DNA of 64,000 nucleotides. Origin: Pokkaliibacter sp. MBI-7 (GTDB lineage Bacteria > Pseudomonadota > Gammaproteobacteria > Pseudomonadales > Balneatricaceae). Positions within the stretch are counted from its first letter, which is position 1, and each line of letters begins with the position of its first letter. The notes under the pieces were generated by a model, which saw only the letters and a program-made list of their open reading frames with translations, had not been told where the DNA came from and did not search any database. This document shows positions 26,246 through 36,423 of this stretch, piece by piece. The position numbers and the translations under genes were made by a program. The stretch is taken from the NCBI RefSeq assembly GCF_029846635.1, contig NZ_JARVTG010000002.1:909501-973500 (forward strand), read 5' to 3'.

Positions 26246-29200
26246 TTATTTCCTGCTGGTAAAGGCGCTGAGCACGCAGTTGGAGACGGTGTATTTGAAG
26301 TTGCTGGGGTTGGTGAAAGCAGTCCATGTGTAGCTGATCACCAGCTGAGCGGTGAACGCGCCGGTGGCCTGCAGGTAGTAGCGCATAAATACTTTGCCGC
26401 TGATCGGGTCGTTAAACCGGTCTACCGCGAGAAAGCCGCTATAGCTGCGCACGGCTGCTCCGTTGATGAACAAAGCGGGCCTGATCTTCACCGCCGCCCC
26501 GGCTGTCGCGTTGTAATCGGTGACGCTGAGGTCACAGGCAACATCGATGTTCATCTGGTCGCCATTGATTGCCGGCACCACCAGTGTGCTGAAAACATCA
26601 TCGCCGCTGGTGGCCGTGAATGACCCCGCTGACAGAAAACGGCTGAAGCCGTTACTGGCTGCAAAGGCACTGAGGGTGACGGCGCCGTTTTTGATGTGCA
26701 CCGTATCCACAGCCAGCTGGCCGATTTTGGCTGAGGTGATGGCGGCATCAGCAATATTGGCGCTGCCGACCTGCAGGCTGGCGACGTCCAGATAATCGAC
26801 TTTCAGCTTGTCGTTCTGAAACACCAGCGAGCCGGTTGAGCTTTTTAGCTTGCTAACCACCAGATCTTTGATCACGGCGGCGGCCACATAGACCTTGCCG
26901 CCATCGATGATGAACGGCATCGCCCCGACCTGATTGTCAGGGCTGGCAACGTAGAAGCGGTCAGCACGGATACCAAACTCGCTGCTGCTGCCATCGTTAT
27001 ACAGCCCAAAGCCGATCACCCGGCCATTGCTGTCGAGCTTGACCATGTACTGCGTCACTACCTGGCCGACGGCATTGGCCGTCGCTGTTGCGGTTTGCTG
27101 CACCGAGCCGAGGGCATCCCCCAGCTGTGCCTGTACCGTAGTGATCTGACTGGCAAGGCTGCTGTCGGCATTAGCACGGGCGGTTTGCTCGGTGGCAATG
27201 GCCGCCGCATTGCTATTGGCTTTGGCCTGCACGGTAGTGATCTGCGAGCTCAGCGATGAGTCGGCATTGGCACGAGCGGTCTGCTCTGCCGTAATCGCCG
27301 CCGTGTTGCTGTTGGCTTTGGCCTGTACGCTGCTGAGCTGGGTGCTCAGGGCAGCATCAGCATCGGCGCGGCTGCTTTGCTCTGAAGCAATGGCTGCCGT
27401 GTTGCTGCTCACGCTGGCCTGCACACTACTGAGCTGGCTGGCCTGCGCGGCATCTGCCGTGGTGCGGGCGGTCTGCTCGGTGGTGATGGCAGCGGCGTTG
27501 CTGGCCACACTAGCAGTGAGTGAGGTTAAGCGCTCTGCGACGGCCTCCTCCGCCGACACTCTTACCACCTCTTCTGTGCGTGCCGCTGCCCCCAGGGCGT
27601 CGCGCTGCACCTGTGTGCCAGCACTTCGCACGGCCTCCAGTAAGTCACGTTCGGTATTGGCCTCCTTTAAATCGGTGATGGCGGCCTGCGCAGTGCCCAG
27701 ATCAGTGCGGATCACACTAGCTACCGCCGCTTGTGCCGCATCACCGTCAGCCCGTGCGCTTTGCTCAGAGGTGATCGCCGCCGTGTTACTGGCAACGGTC
27801 GCCTGCAAACTGCTCAGCTGGCTGGCCTGCGCACTATCAGCATTCGCCCTTGCCTGTTGCTCTGCTGCAATGGCTGCATTGTTGCCATCCACAGTGGCCT
27901 GCATTGCTGCCAGCTGGGTGCTGAGTGCAGTGTCAGCATTGGCTCTGGCAGTTTGTTCGCCAGTAATGGCTGCTGCGTTACTGTTGGCTTTGGCCTGCAC
28001 ACTGTTGAGCTGAGTGCTCAGGGCGCTATCAGCACTGGCGCGGGCGGTTTGCTCAGAGGTGATGGCTGCCGCGTTGCTGTCTGCTTTGGCCTGCACCGTC
28101 GCCAGTTGCGAACTCAGGGCTGAGTCTGCATTGGCGCGGGCGGTCTGCTCGGTGGTAATGGCAGTGGCGTTGGTGTTGGCTTTGGCCTGTACCGAACTGA
28201 TCTGGCTACTCAGCGCTTCATCCGCATTAGCCCGGGCAGTCTGCTCTGCCATGACGGCAGCGGCATTGCCTGCCACATCAGCCTGTAACGCTGTGAGCAG
28301 GCTGGCCTGCGCACTGTCTGCATTGGCTCTTGCCTGCTGCTCCGCCACGATGGCGGCGCTGTTCTCACCTGTTATCGCCTGAAGGGCGGTCAGCTGGGTG
28401 CTCAGGGTGGTATCGGCATTGGCGCGGGCCTCCTGTTCGGTGGTAATAGCAGCGGTATTGCTGTTGGCCTTGGCCTGAACGCTGCTGATCTGGCTACTCA
28501 GGGCCGCATCGGCACTGCTGCGGGCGCTCTGCTCGGTGGTGATGGCCGCCGTGTTACTGGCAACAGTCGCCTGCAAGCTGCTGAGCTGGCTGGCCTGCGC
28601 GCTGTCTGCCGAGGCACGGGCAGTCTGCTCGGTGGTAATGGCTGCGGCGTTGCTGGCCACACTGGCGGTGAGTGAGGTTAAGCGCTCTGCGACGGCCTCC
28701 TCCGCCGACACTCTTACCACCTCTTCCGTGCGAACCGCTGCCGTCAGGGCATCCCGCTGCACCTGTGTGGCTGCCGCGCGCACCGCAGCCAGCAGATCAT
28801 TATCCGCACTGACCTGCTGCAGCTCGGTAATGGCCGCTTCAGCACCCGTTAGGTCGGCACGGATCGACGCAGCCACCGCCGCCTGTGCCGCATCACCGTC
28901 AGCCCGGGCGCTTTGCTCAGAGGTGATCGCCGCCGTGTTACTGGCAACGGCCGCCTGCAGGTTGCTGAGCTGGCTGGCCTGCGCGCTGTCTGCATTCGCC
29001 CTTGCCTGCTGCTCTGCCACGATGGCTGCATTGTTGCCATCCACACTGGCCTGCATTGCTGCCAACTGGGTGCTGAGCGCGCTGTCAGCATTGGCGCGAG
29101 CGGCTTGCTCAGTGATGACAGCAGCTGCGTTGCTATCGGCTTTAGCCTCTACGGCGGTGAGCTGGGTGCTAAGCGCAGCGTCTGCATTGGCGCGGGCGGT

Positions 29201-32200
29201 TTGTTCCGTGGTGATGGCTGCCGCGTTGCTGTCTGCTTTGGCCTGCACCGTCGCCAGTTGCGAACTCAGGGCTGAGTCTGCATTGGCGCGTGCGGTCTGC
29301 TCTGTAGTGATGGCCGCCGCGTTGGTGTTGGCTTTGGCCTGTACCGAACTGATCTGGCTACTCAGCGACTCATCCGCATTGGCCCGGGCAGTCTGCTCTT
29401 CCACGACGGCAGCGGCGTTACCCGCCACATCAGCCTGTAACGCTGCGAGCTGGCTGGCCTGCGCACTGTCAGCATTGGCGCGCGCGGTTTGCTCGTTCGT
29501 TATGGCTGCCGCGTTGCTATCCGCTTTAGCCTGTACAGCAGTGAGCTGGGTACTCAGCGCCGCATCCGCATTGGCACGGGCGGTTTGCTCTGCCGTAATC
29601 GCCGCCGCGTTGGTGTTGGCACTGGCCTGTATGCTGCTGATCTGGCTACTCAGGGCGGCATCGGCACTGCTGCGGGCGGTCTGTTCAGCGCTAATAGCCG
29701 CGGCATTCCCTGCTGTATCGGCCTGCAAGCTGCTGAGCTGGCTGGCCTGCGCGCTGTCTGCCGAGGCACGGGCAGTCTGCTCGGTGGTAATGGCTGCGGC
29801 GTTGCTGGCCACACTGGCGGTGAGTGAGGTTAAGCGCTCTGCGACGGCCTCCTCCGCCGACACTCTTACCACCTCTTCCGTGCGAACCGCTGCCGTCAGG
29901 GCATCCCGTTGCACCTGTGTGGCTGCCGCACGCACCGCAGCCAGCAGACCATTATCCGCACTGACCTGCTGCAGCTCGGTAATGGCCGCTTCAGCACCAC
30001 TGAGGTCTGCCCGGATCGACGCAGCCACCGCCGCCTGTGCCGCATCGCCATTAGCCCGGGCGCTTTGCTCAGAGGTGATCGCCGCCGTGTTACCGGCAAC
30101 GGCCGCCTGCACACTGCTCAGCTGGCTGGCCTGCGCGCTGTCTGCATTCGCCCTTGCCTGCTGCTCTGCCACGATGGCTGCATTGTTGCCCGCGACCGTG
30201 GCCTGTAGCCCCGCCAATTGGGCCACCTGTGCCGCATCAGCTTCCGCGCGCGCAGCCTGCTCTGCCGTCAGGGCGGCGCTGTTCTGCCCGGTGATGGCCG
30301 TCAGCTGGGTAAGGTTATCTGCCTGTGCTGACAACGCGGTACTGTGCGCCGTTTGTACGGTGCGCACTTCGGCAAGATTGCCATTGAGGTCGGTACTCAG
30401 CGTGGTGATGCGTTCAGCCAGTGCCTCATCGTCAGCGGCCCGCACGGTTTCTTCCACGCGGATTGACGCTGCCGTACTCTGCCGCTGCACCTGAAGACCC
30501 GCCTGCCGGATGGCAGAGAGCTGATCCTGCTCCGTGTTGACCTGTTGCAGCTCAGTGATGGAGGCAGAAAGCTGATCCCCCTGTGCCATACGCTCGGCGT
30601 GCTCAGCCTGTAGCGCAGCAATACGGGCAGACTGCTCAACGCTTATCTTGCTGATCAGCCCGGCTTCGGCAGTGGCAAGGTCGTTCTGCACGGAGCTGAT
30701 TTGCACGGCGGCCGAATCGACACGGGCACCCAGTGCCGATGTCGACTCTGCCAGCTCTTGCTGCACCTGACTGATCTGCTGACCTGCCACATCAACGCGG
30801 GCGCTCAGCGCCGATGTTGACTCTGACAGGCCCTGCTGTACCTGACTGATCTGCTGATCTGCCGCATCAGCACGGCCACCCAGTGCCGTTTCAGCCTCTG
30901 CCAGGTCCTGCTGCACCTGACTGATCTGCTGATCCGCCACATCAACGCGGGCATTCAGTGCTAATGCTGCCTCTGACAAGCCCTGCTGCACCTGACGGAT
31001 CTGCACATCAGCGGCATCAACACGACCATTCAGCGTGGCCTCGGCTTCGGCCAGCTCTTGCTGCACCTGCCCAACCTGCGCGGTCACGGTGTCAACCCGG
31101 CCTGTCAGTGCCGTCTGCGCATCACTCAGGCTGGTTTGGGTCTGCTCCAGCCGCTGGTCGACTTCTTCCACCGCCGCCTGCAGGCGCTGTGACACAGAGC
31201 CTGCGACATCGGTCGGGGCATCGATCAGATCAATTCGCGCTGCCAGATCCTGATAGAGCTGGCCTTCGCTGATCTGCCCGCTCAGCACCTCAAGAATCGT
31301 TGCCGGGTCGTTTTTGGTGGTGGCCTGCAGCGGGTACCAGCCGCTGACGCCATACGCGTTATAGCCACGCACGTAGTAGTAATAGGTGGTATCCGGCGTC
31401 AGGCCGGTATCAGCCAGCGACTCCGAACGCCCACGAAATACCGCATTACTGAGAATGGCCGCCGACGCTAACGCCGTGTTTGAGCGGTAAAACTCAAACA
31501 GCTGCGCGCCGTAGCGATACTTCGCCAGTTGCGGCACCAGTGTGATGGCAAAGTTGTCGGTGGTGATCTCAACCGTGCCGGGCATTTGCGGGGCCAGCAG
31601 GCTGCTGATAGTGGTCGTGAGCACCGTCCAGGCGCTCAGCAGACCTGTCCCGGTGACGGAGCGGACGCGGATCTGCCAGTCCCCTTCGTCAGCATCCTTA
31701 ACATCGATGCTGGTCAGCGAGGTGGTGCCCAGGGTCTGCCACGACACCGCCGCCGGGGCGATCACTTCCACCGCATAAAACTGCACGCGCGGGTCATCGG
31801 CAGGCGTCCAGCTGATGGTCAGCCCCTGATGGGTGATCCCCCCGGCCAGATAGGTGTATACCTCGGCATTGAGTGCCAGTGGGGTGGCAATGCGCCCGGT
31901 GGGCAGCAAGGTGTAACGGGTTTCCGGCAGGTCCAGCCCCAGCTCCACCCGGGCATACTTGGTTGGCTCATGCTGCAGGCCGGTGACGGTGTATTTGCCC
32001 TCCCCGGCATCCACCACGCCGAGCACACGGAACTGACGCGGCTCGACGCTCTCCGATGACAGCAGCCACAGTGCGGCCTTGATGGGGGCAGCACTGAAGG
32101 GCTCCGCCACGGTGATACGCTGCCCGGTCAGCTGCTGCACCTGTCGCCGCTCTAACGCACCATTGGGCAGCACGACACTGAGATACCAGCTGGCATTGCC

Positions 32201-33754
32201 CAGCGTGTCGGGTGCGGCGTCCAGCGTCAGGGTTTGCAGGCCCGGCTCAAGAATACGCCCGCCCAACCGCTGACCGGCATAACGTGGGTCGTGCAGTTTG
32301 ATAATGTCGCCGGGGCGCAGATCGGCATGGTCAGTACCGGTCTGGTATTCCACGCTGTCTGTCTCGGCACTTTCGGAATAAAGAATCCAGCGGCCAAACC
32401 GGTGCGCCTGGCTGCGGGTGGTGCAGCCATAAGCGGTGACATCGGTGGTGGTGTAGCCGTACTGCTCGATCAGGTCGGCATCTTCCACCACTTCAATGGC
32501 ACTCTGATAGAAGTCAGCCGGGTCATTCCATGTCACACGGGCCACACTGTGCCGCGCGGTACGGGAGCTGCCGATGATCTTTAGCGAGCCTTCGATGATG
32601 TTGGCCGGGGTGACAATTTTCACTGCATCGGCCGGAGCATCCTGCACCGCCACCACTTCGTTGGCGCCCCAGTAGATCATCCCGCGGAAGGCACTGGCCA
32701 GCGTATTGAGGACGTTATACGCCTCGGCCTGACTGTTGATCACCGTGTTGAGCACAAAGCGCGGCTCGGTGCCGCCCTGACCATCGGGCACCCGTTCATC
32801 GCAGTAGCGGCCAATTTCATACAGCGACCACTTATCGGTTTTGCTCAACCCCGCGCCATAGCGGGTATTGGTGGCCATGTCGTAAAACACCCAGGCCGGG
32901 TTATTACTCCATGCCTGTTTGAAGGTGCCGTCCCACAGGCCGGTATAGCTGCGACTCTCCGGGTCATAATTGCCCGGCACGCTGATAATACGCCCGCGCA
33001 CCTGATAGGCCCGCTCAGGAATGCTGCTGCCGAACTGCTGGGCATCCACTTCCAGCCCGATCAGCGCGCTGTCCGGGTAGGACAGCTTGGCATCAATGAT
33101 TTCGGTATAGGTCGACCATATTGTCTGGTTGCGCAGGTTGATCTGGTCGCTGTCTTCGGTCAGTCGCCGCACGCGGATATCCCACGGTGCATTACCCGTC
33201 AGGTTCACCCGGTACTGGCGCTCATAGGTCGAGGTGGTTTTGCCCTGAATGTAATCGGTGGTGGCGATGGCCCAGGTGCTGTTGGCAGCCCGCACATCAA
33301 TGGCTACCTGCACACTGCTGCCGTGCATATCACCGGTGGAGGTATCCTGAAAACTGAGGGTCGGGATCTGGATCTTGACCCGCACGGCATCCACTTCCGG
33401 GTTACTGATGCTGCGTACCACGGGCGTGCCGAATGTGATTTCAGTGCTGACGCTGACTTCGGTTTCAGCACTGGGAAAGCCCGGGATATGCTCCTGATCG
33501 GGGTAGCCTTCACGGCTGACCACGGTCACGCCGCTGAAGTTAGTGCTGTCATCTTCATTGGCCAGCGGTGTCTTGTCGAAATAGACCGACTGCAACCCAT
33601 TCACCAGCCCGACAATCGGCCCTTCAGAGATCAGATCGACCACACGAGCATAGCTGGTGCTTTGCAGGGTGTTCGGATCCTCCACCGCCACCCGACTCGC
33701 CGCCGAACTGGCGCCTTTGCCCCCTTTGCGGCCCAATACCTGCTGCTTACCCAT
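26246..33754 (-). CDS. gpJ-like central tail tip/host specificity protein with giant repeat array
   Basis: A 2502-residue protein from ATG 33754 (overlapping gpI by 8 bp). Residues 1-850 follow lambda gpJ: SYARVVDLISEGPIVGLVNG, AWVFYDMATNTRYGAG, then FNIII-like beta domains (TYYYYVRGYNAYGVSG). From about residue 930 to 2210 it is an Ala/Gln/Asp-rich coiled coil of about 31-residue repeats (AAITTEQTARANADSALSSQ). The C-terminus (about 2240-2502) resumes a globular tail-tip domain (KVYVAAAVIKDLVVSKLKSS). Lambda gpJ is about 1130 residues, so more than half of this protein is repeat. It should sit at the tail tip and contact the host. Confidence 0.9.
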   Translation of the reverse strand: MGKQQVLGRKGGKGASSAASRVAVEDPNTLQSTSYARVVDLISEGPIVGLVNGLQSVYFDKTPLANEDDSTNFSGVTVVSREGYPDQEHIPGFPSAETEVSVSTEITFGTPVVRSISNPEVDAVRVKIQIPTLSFQDTSTGDMHGSSVQVAIDVRAANSTWAIATTDYIQGKTTSTYERQYRVNLTGNAPWDIRVRRLTEDSDQINLRNQTIWSTYTEIIDAKLSYPDSALIGLEVDAQQFGSSIPERAYQVRGRIISVPGNYDPESRSYTGLWDGTFKQAWSNNPAWVFYDMATNTRYGAGLSKTDKWSLYEIGRYCDERVPDGQGGTEPRFVLNTVINSQAEAYNVLNTLASAFRGMIYWGANEVVAVQDAPADAVKIVTPANIIEGSLKIIGSSRTARHSVARVTWNDPADFYQSAIEVVEDADLIEQYGYTTTDVTAYGCTTRSQAHRFGRWILYSESAETDSVEYQTGTDHADLRPGDIIKLHDPRYAGQRLGGRILEPGLQTLTLDAAPDTLGNASWYLSVVLPNGALERRQVQQLTGQRITVAEPFSAAPIKAALWLLSSESVEPRQFRVLGVVDAGEGKYTVTGLQHEPTKYARVELGLDLPETRYTLLPTGRIATPLALNAEVYTYLAGGITHQGLTISWTPADDPRVQFYAVEVIAPAAVSWQTLGTTSLTSIDVKDADEGDWQIRVRSVTGTGLLSAWTVLTTTISSLLAPQMPGTVEITTDNFAITLVPQLAKYRYGAQLFEFYRSNTALASAAILSNAVFRGRSESLADTGLTPDTTYYYYVRGYNAYGVSGWYPLQATTKNDPATILEVLSGQISEGQLYQDLAARIDLIDAPTDVAGSVSQRLQAAVEEVDQRLEQTQTSLSDAQTALTGRVDTVTAQVGQVQQELAEAEATLNGRVDAADVQIRQVQQGLSEAALALNARVDVADQQISQVQQDLAEAETALGGRADAADQQISQVQQGLSESTSALSARVDVAGQQISQVQQELAESTSALGARVDSAAVQISSVQNDLATAEAGLISKISVEQSARIAALQAEHAERMAQGDQLSASITELQQVNTEQDQLSAIRQAGLQVQRQSTAASIRVEETVRAADDEALAERITTLSTDLNGNLAEVRTVQTAHSTALSAQADNLTQLTAITGQNSAALTAEQAARAEADAAQVAQLAGLQATVAGNNAAIVAEQQARANADSAQASQLSSVQAAVAGNTAAITSEQSARANGDAAQAAVAASIRADLSGAEAAITELQQVSADNGLLAAVRAAATQVQRDALTAAVRTEEVVRVSAEEAVAERLTSLTASVASNAAAITTEQTARASADSAQASQLSSLQADTAGNAAAISAEQTARSSADAALSSQISSIQASANTNAAAITAEQTARANADAALSTQLTAVQAKADSNAAAITNEQTARANADSAQASQLAALQADVAGNAAAVVEEQTARANADESLSSQISSVQAKANTNAAAITTEQTARANADSALSSQLATVQAKADSNAAAITTEQTARANADAALSTQLTAVEAKADSNAAAVITEQAARANADSALSTQLAAMQASVDGNNAAIVAEQQARANADSAQASQLSNLQAAVASNTAAITSEQSARADGDAAQAAVAASIRADLTGAEAAITELQQVSADNDLLAAVRAAATQVQRDALTAAVRTEEVVRVSAEEAVAERLTSLTASVASNAAAITTEQTARASADSAQASQLSSLQATVASNTAAITTEQSARSSADAALSSQISSVQAKANSNTAAITTEQEARANADTTLSTQLTALQAITGENSAAIVAEQQARANADSAQASLLTALQADVAGNAAAVMAEQTARANADEALSSQISSVQAKANTNATAITTEQTARANADSALSSQLATVQAKADSNAAAITSEQTARASADSALSTQLNSVQAKANSNAAAITGEQTARANADTALSTQLAAMQATVDGNNAAIAAEQQARANADSAQASQLSSLQATVASNTAAITSEQSARADGDAAQAAVASVIRTDLGTAQAAITDLKEANTERDLLEAVRSAGTQVQRDALGAAARTEEVVRVSAEEAVAERLTSLTASVASNAAAITTEQTARTTADAAQASQLSSVQASVSSNTAAIASEQSSRADADAALSTQLSSVQAKANSNTAAITAEQTARANADSSLSSQITTVQAKANSNAAAIATEQTARANADSSLASQITTVQAQLGDALGSVQQTATATANAVGQVVTQYMVKLDSNGRVIGFGLYNDGSSSEFGIRADRFYVASPDNQVGAMPFIIDGGKVYVAAAVIKDLVVSKLKSSTGSLVFQNDKLKVDYLDVASLQVGSANIADAAITSAKIGQLAVDTVHIKNGAVTLSAFAASNGFSRFLSAGSFTATSGDDVFSTLVVPAINGDQMNIDVACDLSVTDYNATAGAAVKIRPALFINGAAVRSYSGFLAVDRFNDPISGKVFMRYYLQATGAFTAQLVISYTWTAFTNPSNFKYTVSNCVLSAFTSRK
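27130..30260 (-). repeat. Nested repeats inside gpJ (93-bp units, 1152-bp superrepeat)
   Basis: The gpJ coiled coil is encoded by tandem units of about 93 bp (31 codons). Superimposed on them, a long block recurs with exact spacing: its landmark GTGAGTGAGGTTAAGCGCTC (plus strand) begins at 27516, 28668 and 29820, i.e. 1152 bp (384 codons) apart each time. The second and third copies are almost base-identical around the landmark, pointing to recent duplication or gene conversion. Confidence 0.9.
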
Positions 33755-34364
33755 CGGCAACTCGCTCACTTGAAATACCTGACGACACCACCACCGAGCC
33801 GGTGATGACCTCCCCGTAAACAATGGGCACGGGCACCCCCTGACTGGCCACGTTGACCGGGCCGTTAAACAGAAAACTGGCACGCTGGTCGGTGCTGTCC
33901 CCCGCGTCGTAACTGGCCGTGGGGGCCTGAGTCAGCATCTGGCTGACCCCGGAAACCGCCATAGCCGCACCAAACACAGCCAGCGAGCTGGCCGACACCC
34001 CAAAGCTGCCGACCGTAAAGGCGTTCCCCGACAGCGAGGCGCCGCCGGTGTAAAACGCCAGCGCGACCATGGCGACGCCGGCAATCACCTTGCCTGCCCC
34101 GCCGTTTTTGCGGCCACGCCCGGGCGGCAAGATATGCAGGCTGCTGGCCTGCCCCAGTGCCAGCTGCAGCCCCTGTTCACTCAGGTAAGTGCGCTGCCTG
34201 CCGCTGCCCCGGGCAACGCGCCAGTGGCCTGACTCCAGCACCTGCCGGAAGCCGGGCAGCTGGCACGACAGTGCGCGGATCGCCTCAGCACCGTCGCTGA
34301 CCTGCAAATGAAAAGGCCCGCCGAAGCGAGCCCTGAGTGCACCGTAAAGATGGATGGTTTTCAT
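33747..34364 (-). CDS. Tail assembly protein gpI
   Basis: A 205-residue lambda gpI-type protein: IHLYGALRARFGGPFHLQVS at the start, a Gly/Ala-rich hydrophobic middle (AGKVIAGVAMVALAFYTGGA), and INGPVNVASQGVPVPIVYGE-like end (FLFNGPVNVASQGVPVPIVY). It takes part in tail tip assembly with gpK, gpL and gpJ. It overlaps both neighbouring genes by a few bases. Confidence 0.85.
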   Translation of the reverse strand: MKTIHLYGALRARFGGPFHLQVSDGAEAIRALSCQLPGFRQVLESGHWRVARGSGRQRTYLSEQGLQLALGQASSLHILPPGRGRKNGGAGKVIAGVAMVALAFYTGGASLSGNAFTVGSFGVSASSLAVFGAAMAVSGVSQMLTQAPTASYDAGDSTDQRASFLFNGPVNVASQGVPVPIVYGEVITGSVVVSSGISSERVADG

Positions 34365-34630
34365 GCCGGCGCCTCGCCCTCATCGGGCTGATACGGGCGC
34401 AGTTGGGCAAACCCGGCATAGCGCTCCGGGTTGCTGCCGCGCTGAATCTTCACCTGCCCGGCCGCCAGGTGCTCATAAGGCAGCACGCGATAGGGGCCGA
34501 CCCACTCGCCGCCCAGTAACAGGTCAACGTCTGCCCCTTCGGGGATGTGCTGCTTAACCGCCTGCTCCAGGGCAATGCGTGAGGCAGTGAAGGTGTCTTG
34601 TAAAGCATCAATGTCGGGGTATGCGCTCAT
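34361..34630 (-). CDS. Small tail-operon protein, unknown
   Basis: An 89-residue protein (PDIDALQDTFTASRIALEQA ... LLLGGEWVGPYRVLPYEHLA) whose start and stop overlap gpK and gpI by 4 bases each. This tight coupling supports a real gene. No family recognised; a structural or assembly role is inferred from position. Confidence 0.6.
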   Translation of the reverse strand: MSAYPDIDALQDTFTASRIALEQAVKQHIPEGADVDLLLGGEWVGPYRVLPYEHLAAGQVKIQRGSNPERYAGFAQLRPYQPDEGEAPA

Positions 34631-35361
34631 GGTTCACCTGCTAGTGAGTGATGACGAAGAACATGGGAGATATGGTTTTGCCAGCGGCTGATCGGCTCGC
34701 GGTGGCTGAGTCGGCTGGCGTCCACCGGGTGGCGTGCGGTGAGGTGATGCAGCGCCAGACCGCTGCCAAGGTAAATGCCGCCGTGGTTGGGGGTATCGCA
34801 GCGAATCTGGCAGAGGAAGACATCATGGGGGCGGATAGCTGCCTGACTTACCGGGCTGAAGCCCGCCTCGGCAAAGCCCTGCAGATATAGCTGCTGACCA
34901 CTGCGCCACCATTCCCAGTCGCGGGGGAACTCAGGCAGGGCAATCGCCAGCTCAAGGCGATAGTAATCGCGGATCAGGCTATAGCAGTCTGTCACGCCAT
35001 GGCGGAAGCCGCGCCCGATCAGTGGATCAGGCGGGATGCCCTCACCCCACCAGAACGGTGGGCCGCAGCGCTCACCGTCATAACAGGAGACGATGCCCCA
35101 GGGCACAGCGGTATCACGCTGGCCCTGCATATCGGCAGCGCTCGGGCAGTCAGGGCCGTCCGGGTGGCTGTGTACCACGGCCAGCAGCCCTTCTGTCATG
35201 GCCTGCTGCCAGTCAGCCGTGCTGATACGAAAGGCGTTTTCGGGGTCTGGGTCGGTATTGCGGACCACACGGGCACCGGCCTGTGTGATCAGCAGCACCC
35301 CCTCACAAGGGTATGCCTCCAGCGCCATACGCCGGATCGCATCGCTGTAGTCATCAAACAT
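34627..35361 (-). CDS. gpK-like tail protein: JAMM peptidase plus NlpC/P60
   Basis: A 244-residue two-domain protein. The N-terminal Mov34/JAMM metalloprotease domain has the HSHPDGPDCPSAAD signature (His-X-His ... Ser ... Asp). The C-terminal NlpC/P60 domain (about 115-244) has Cys in GVTDCYSLIRDYYR and His in TPNHGGIYLG. In lambda-like phages gpK is needed for tail tip assembly and may help local peptidoglycan opening. Confidence 0.88.
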   Translation of the reverse strand: MFDDYSDAIRRMALEAYPCEGVLLITQAGARVVRNTDPDPENAFRISTADWQQAMTEGLLAVVHSHPDGPDCPSAADMQGQRDTAVPWGIVSCYDGERCGPPFWWGEGIPPDPLIGRGFRHGVTDCYSLIRDYYRLELAIALPEFPRDWEWWRSGQQLYLQGFAEAGFSPVSQAAIRPHDVFLCQIRCDTPNHGGIYLGSGLALHHLTARHPVDASRLSHREPISRWQNHISHVLRHHSLAGEP

Positions 35362-35378
35362 GGGAGACTCCTGAAAGA

Positions 35379-36080
35379 TCAGTAGCGTTTGACACCGGGA
35401 AAGGCGCGGGTGGGCAGCGTGGCGTTTTCACCAAAGCGCAGTTTGCAGTCACGCAGGCGCTTACCACAGCGATCTTCCGCCGGGCTGACGGCTTCACCCT
35501 GCGGGTTGTAACAGGCATCACCGGCATAGGGACAGGTCGCATTGCTGTAAACAAACTGGCCGTTGCGGTAATAGCGGTAGGCATGGGTGCAGGTATCGCG
35601 CAGTACCAGCCGCCTGGGCAGCTTGACCCCCTGCTGATCCAGCTGGGTTTTGAGGGTAAAGCGGATGTACTCGCTGGTGTGCTCGGCCTTCTGGTCAATC
35701 ACAAAGTAATCGATCGGGAACAGCGCTTCCGGGTCGGGGTCGCTGCCGTCATCCAGATGATGGCGATAGGTCCGCAGGCGGCGAATCTCGCAGCCGAGGA
35801 TATCGTGGGTGCCGATCACCAGCCCCACTACATCCGGGTTAATACAGCTGATGGTCAGCGACGGCTGCGGCAGGGTGCCTGTGCCATTCCACTGAAACCC
35901 TTCTGCCTGAATGGGCATCGGGGTGTACTCATAGCCGTTGAAGCGTGCCGGGCCGCCATCGACGGGGGCGGTAATCCAGCGCAGTACGCCCAGCTGCCAG
36001 GCGGTGGCATCCATCTCGAACAACTCGACGATAGCCTCCTGCTCCAGCTGCTGCGACTCGCGGGCGATGATGTCGCTCAT
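35379..36080 (-). CDS. Tail tip protein gpL (iron-sulfur)
   Basis: A 233-residue gpL homologue: TAWQLGVLRWITAPVDGGPA near the start and a C-terminal four-cysteine region (DTCTHAYRYYRNG, ATCPYAGDACYNPQG, DRCGKRLRDC) matching the Fe-S cluster part of lambda gpL. It overlaps gpM by 4 bases. Confidence 0.88.
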   Translation of the reverse strand: MSDIIARESQQLEQEAIVELFEMDATAWQLGVLRWITAPVDGGPARFNGYEYTPMPIQAEGFQWNGTGTLPQPSLTISCINPDVVGLVIGTHDILGCEIRRLRTYRHHLDDGSDPDPEALFPIDYFVIDQKAEHTSEYIRFTLKTQLDQQGVKLPRRLVLRDTCTHAYRYYRNGQFVYSNATCPYAGDACYNPQGEAVSPAEDRCGKRLRDCKLRFGENATLPTRAFPGVKRY

Positions 36081-36421
36081 GGGTCAAAGTTCTCCTCTAA
36101 CTGGGCGGTGATGGCGCCGCGCCGGTACGACGTCGGCTTGACGTAATTGAGTGCCGAACACAACCACTGGCGCGGCTGCGATTCCCACGCGGGCTGATAC
36201 AAAAAGGCGGTGACGCCCTGCGTACCGCGCAGAAAGTCATAAAGGGTTTGCCAGTCTTCCGGCTCCAGCAGGGTCCAGTTCAGCGTCAGGGTATCCGCCA
36301 CCGAGTTCAGCCCTTTGGGCCTGCGCTGGCTGTAACCATCACCGAAGCTGACTTTATCGATGGCAAAGGCGACCTGCCCCGCCGTGCCGTAGTCATGGGG
36401 AATATCAGGGAGGGTTTGCAT
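36077..36421 (-). CDS. Minor tail protein gpM
   Basis: A 114-residue gpM-type protein: VSFGDGYSQRRPKGLNSVAD and LEPEDWQTLYDFLRGTQGVT are family motifs. It lies 3 bp after the tape-measure stop and is coupled to gpL. Caps the tape measure and tail tip complex. Confidence 0.88.
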   Translation of the reverse strand: MQTLPDIPHDYGTAGQVAFAIDKVSFGDGYSQRRPKGLNSVADTLTLNWTLLEPEDWQTLYDFLRGTQGVTAFLYQPAWESQPRQWLCSALNYVKPTSYRRGAITAQLEENFDP

Positions 36422-36423
36422 GC

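Noticed and set aside
27130..30260. Possible CRISPR or satellite array
   Set aside because: 93-bp and 1152-bp periods are coding repeats of gpJ with no spacer-repeat alternation.
28536..30494. 652-codon plus-strand open frame (and shorter ones at 27192 and 28014) rich in Ala/Cys/Ser
   Set aside because: Mirror of the gpJ coiled-coil repeats on the other strand; the low-complexity GC-rich repeat keeps the antisense frame open. No RBS and no plausible fold.
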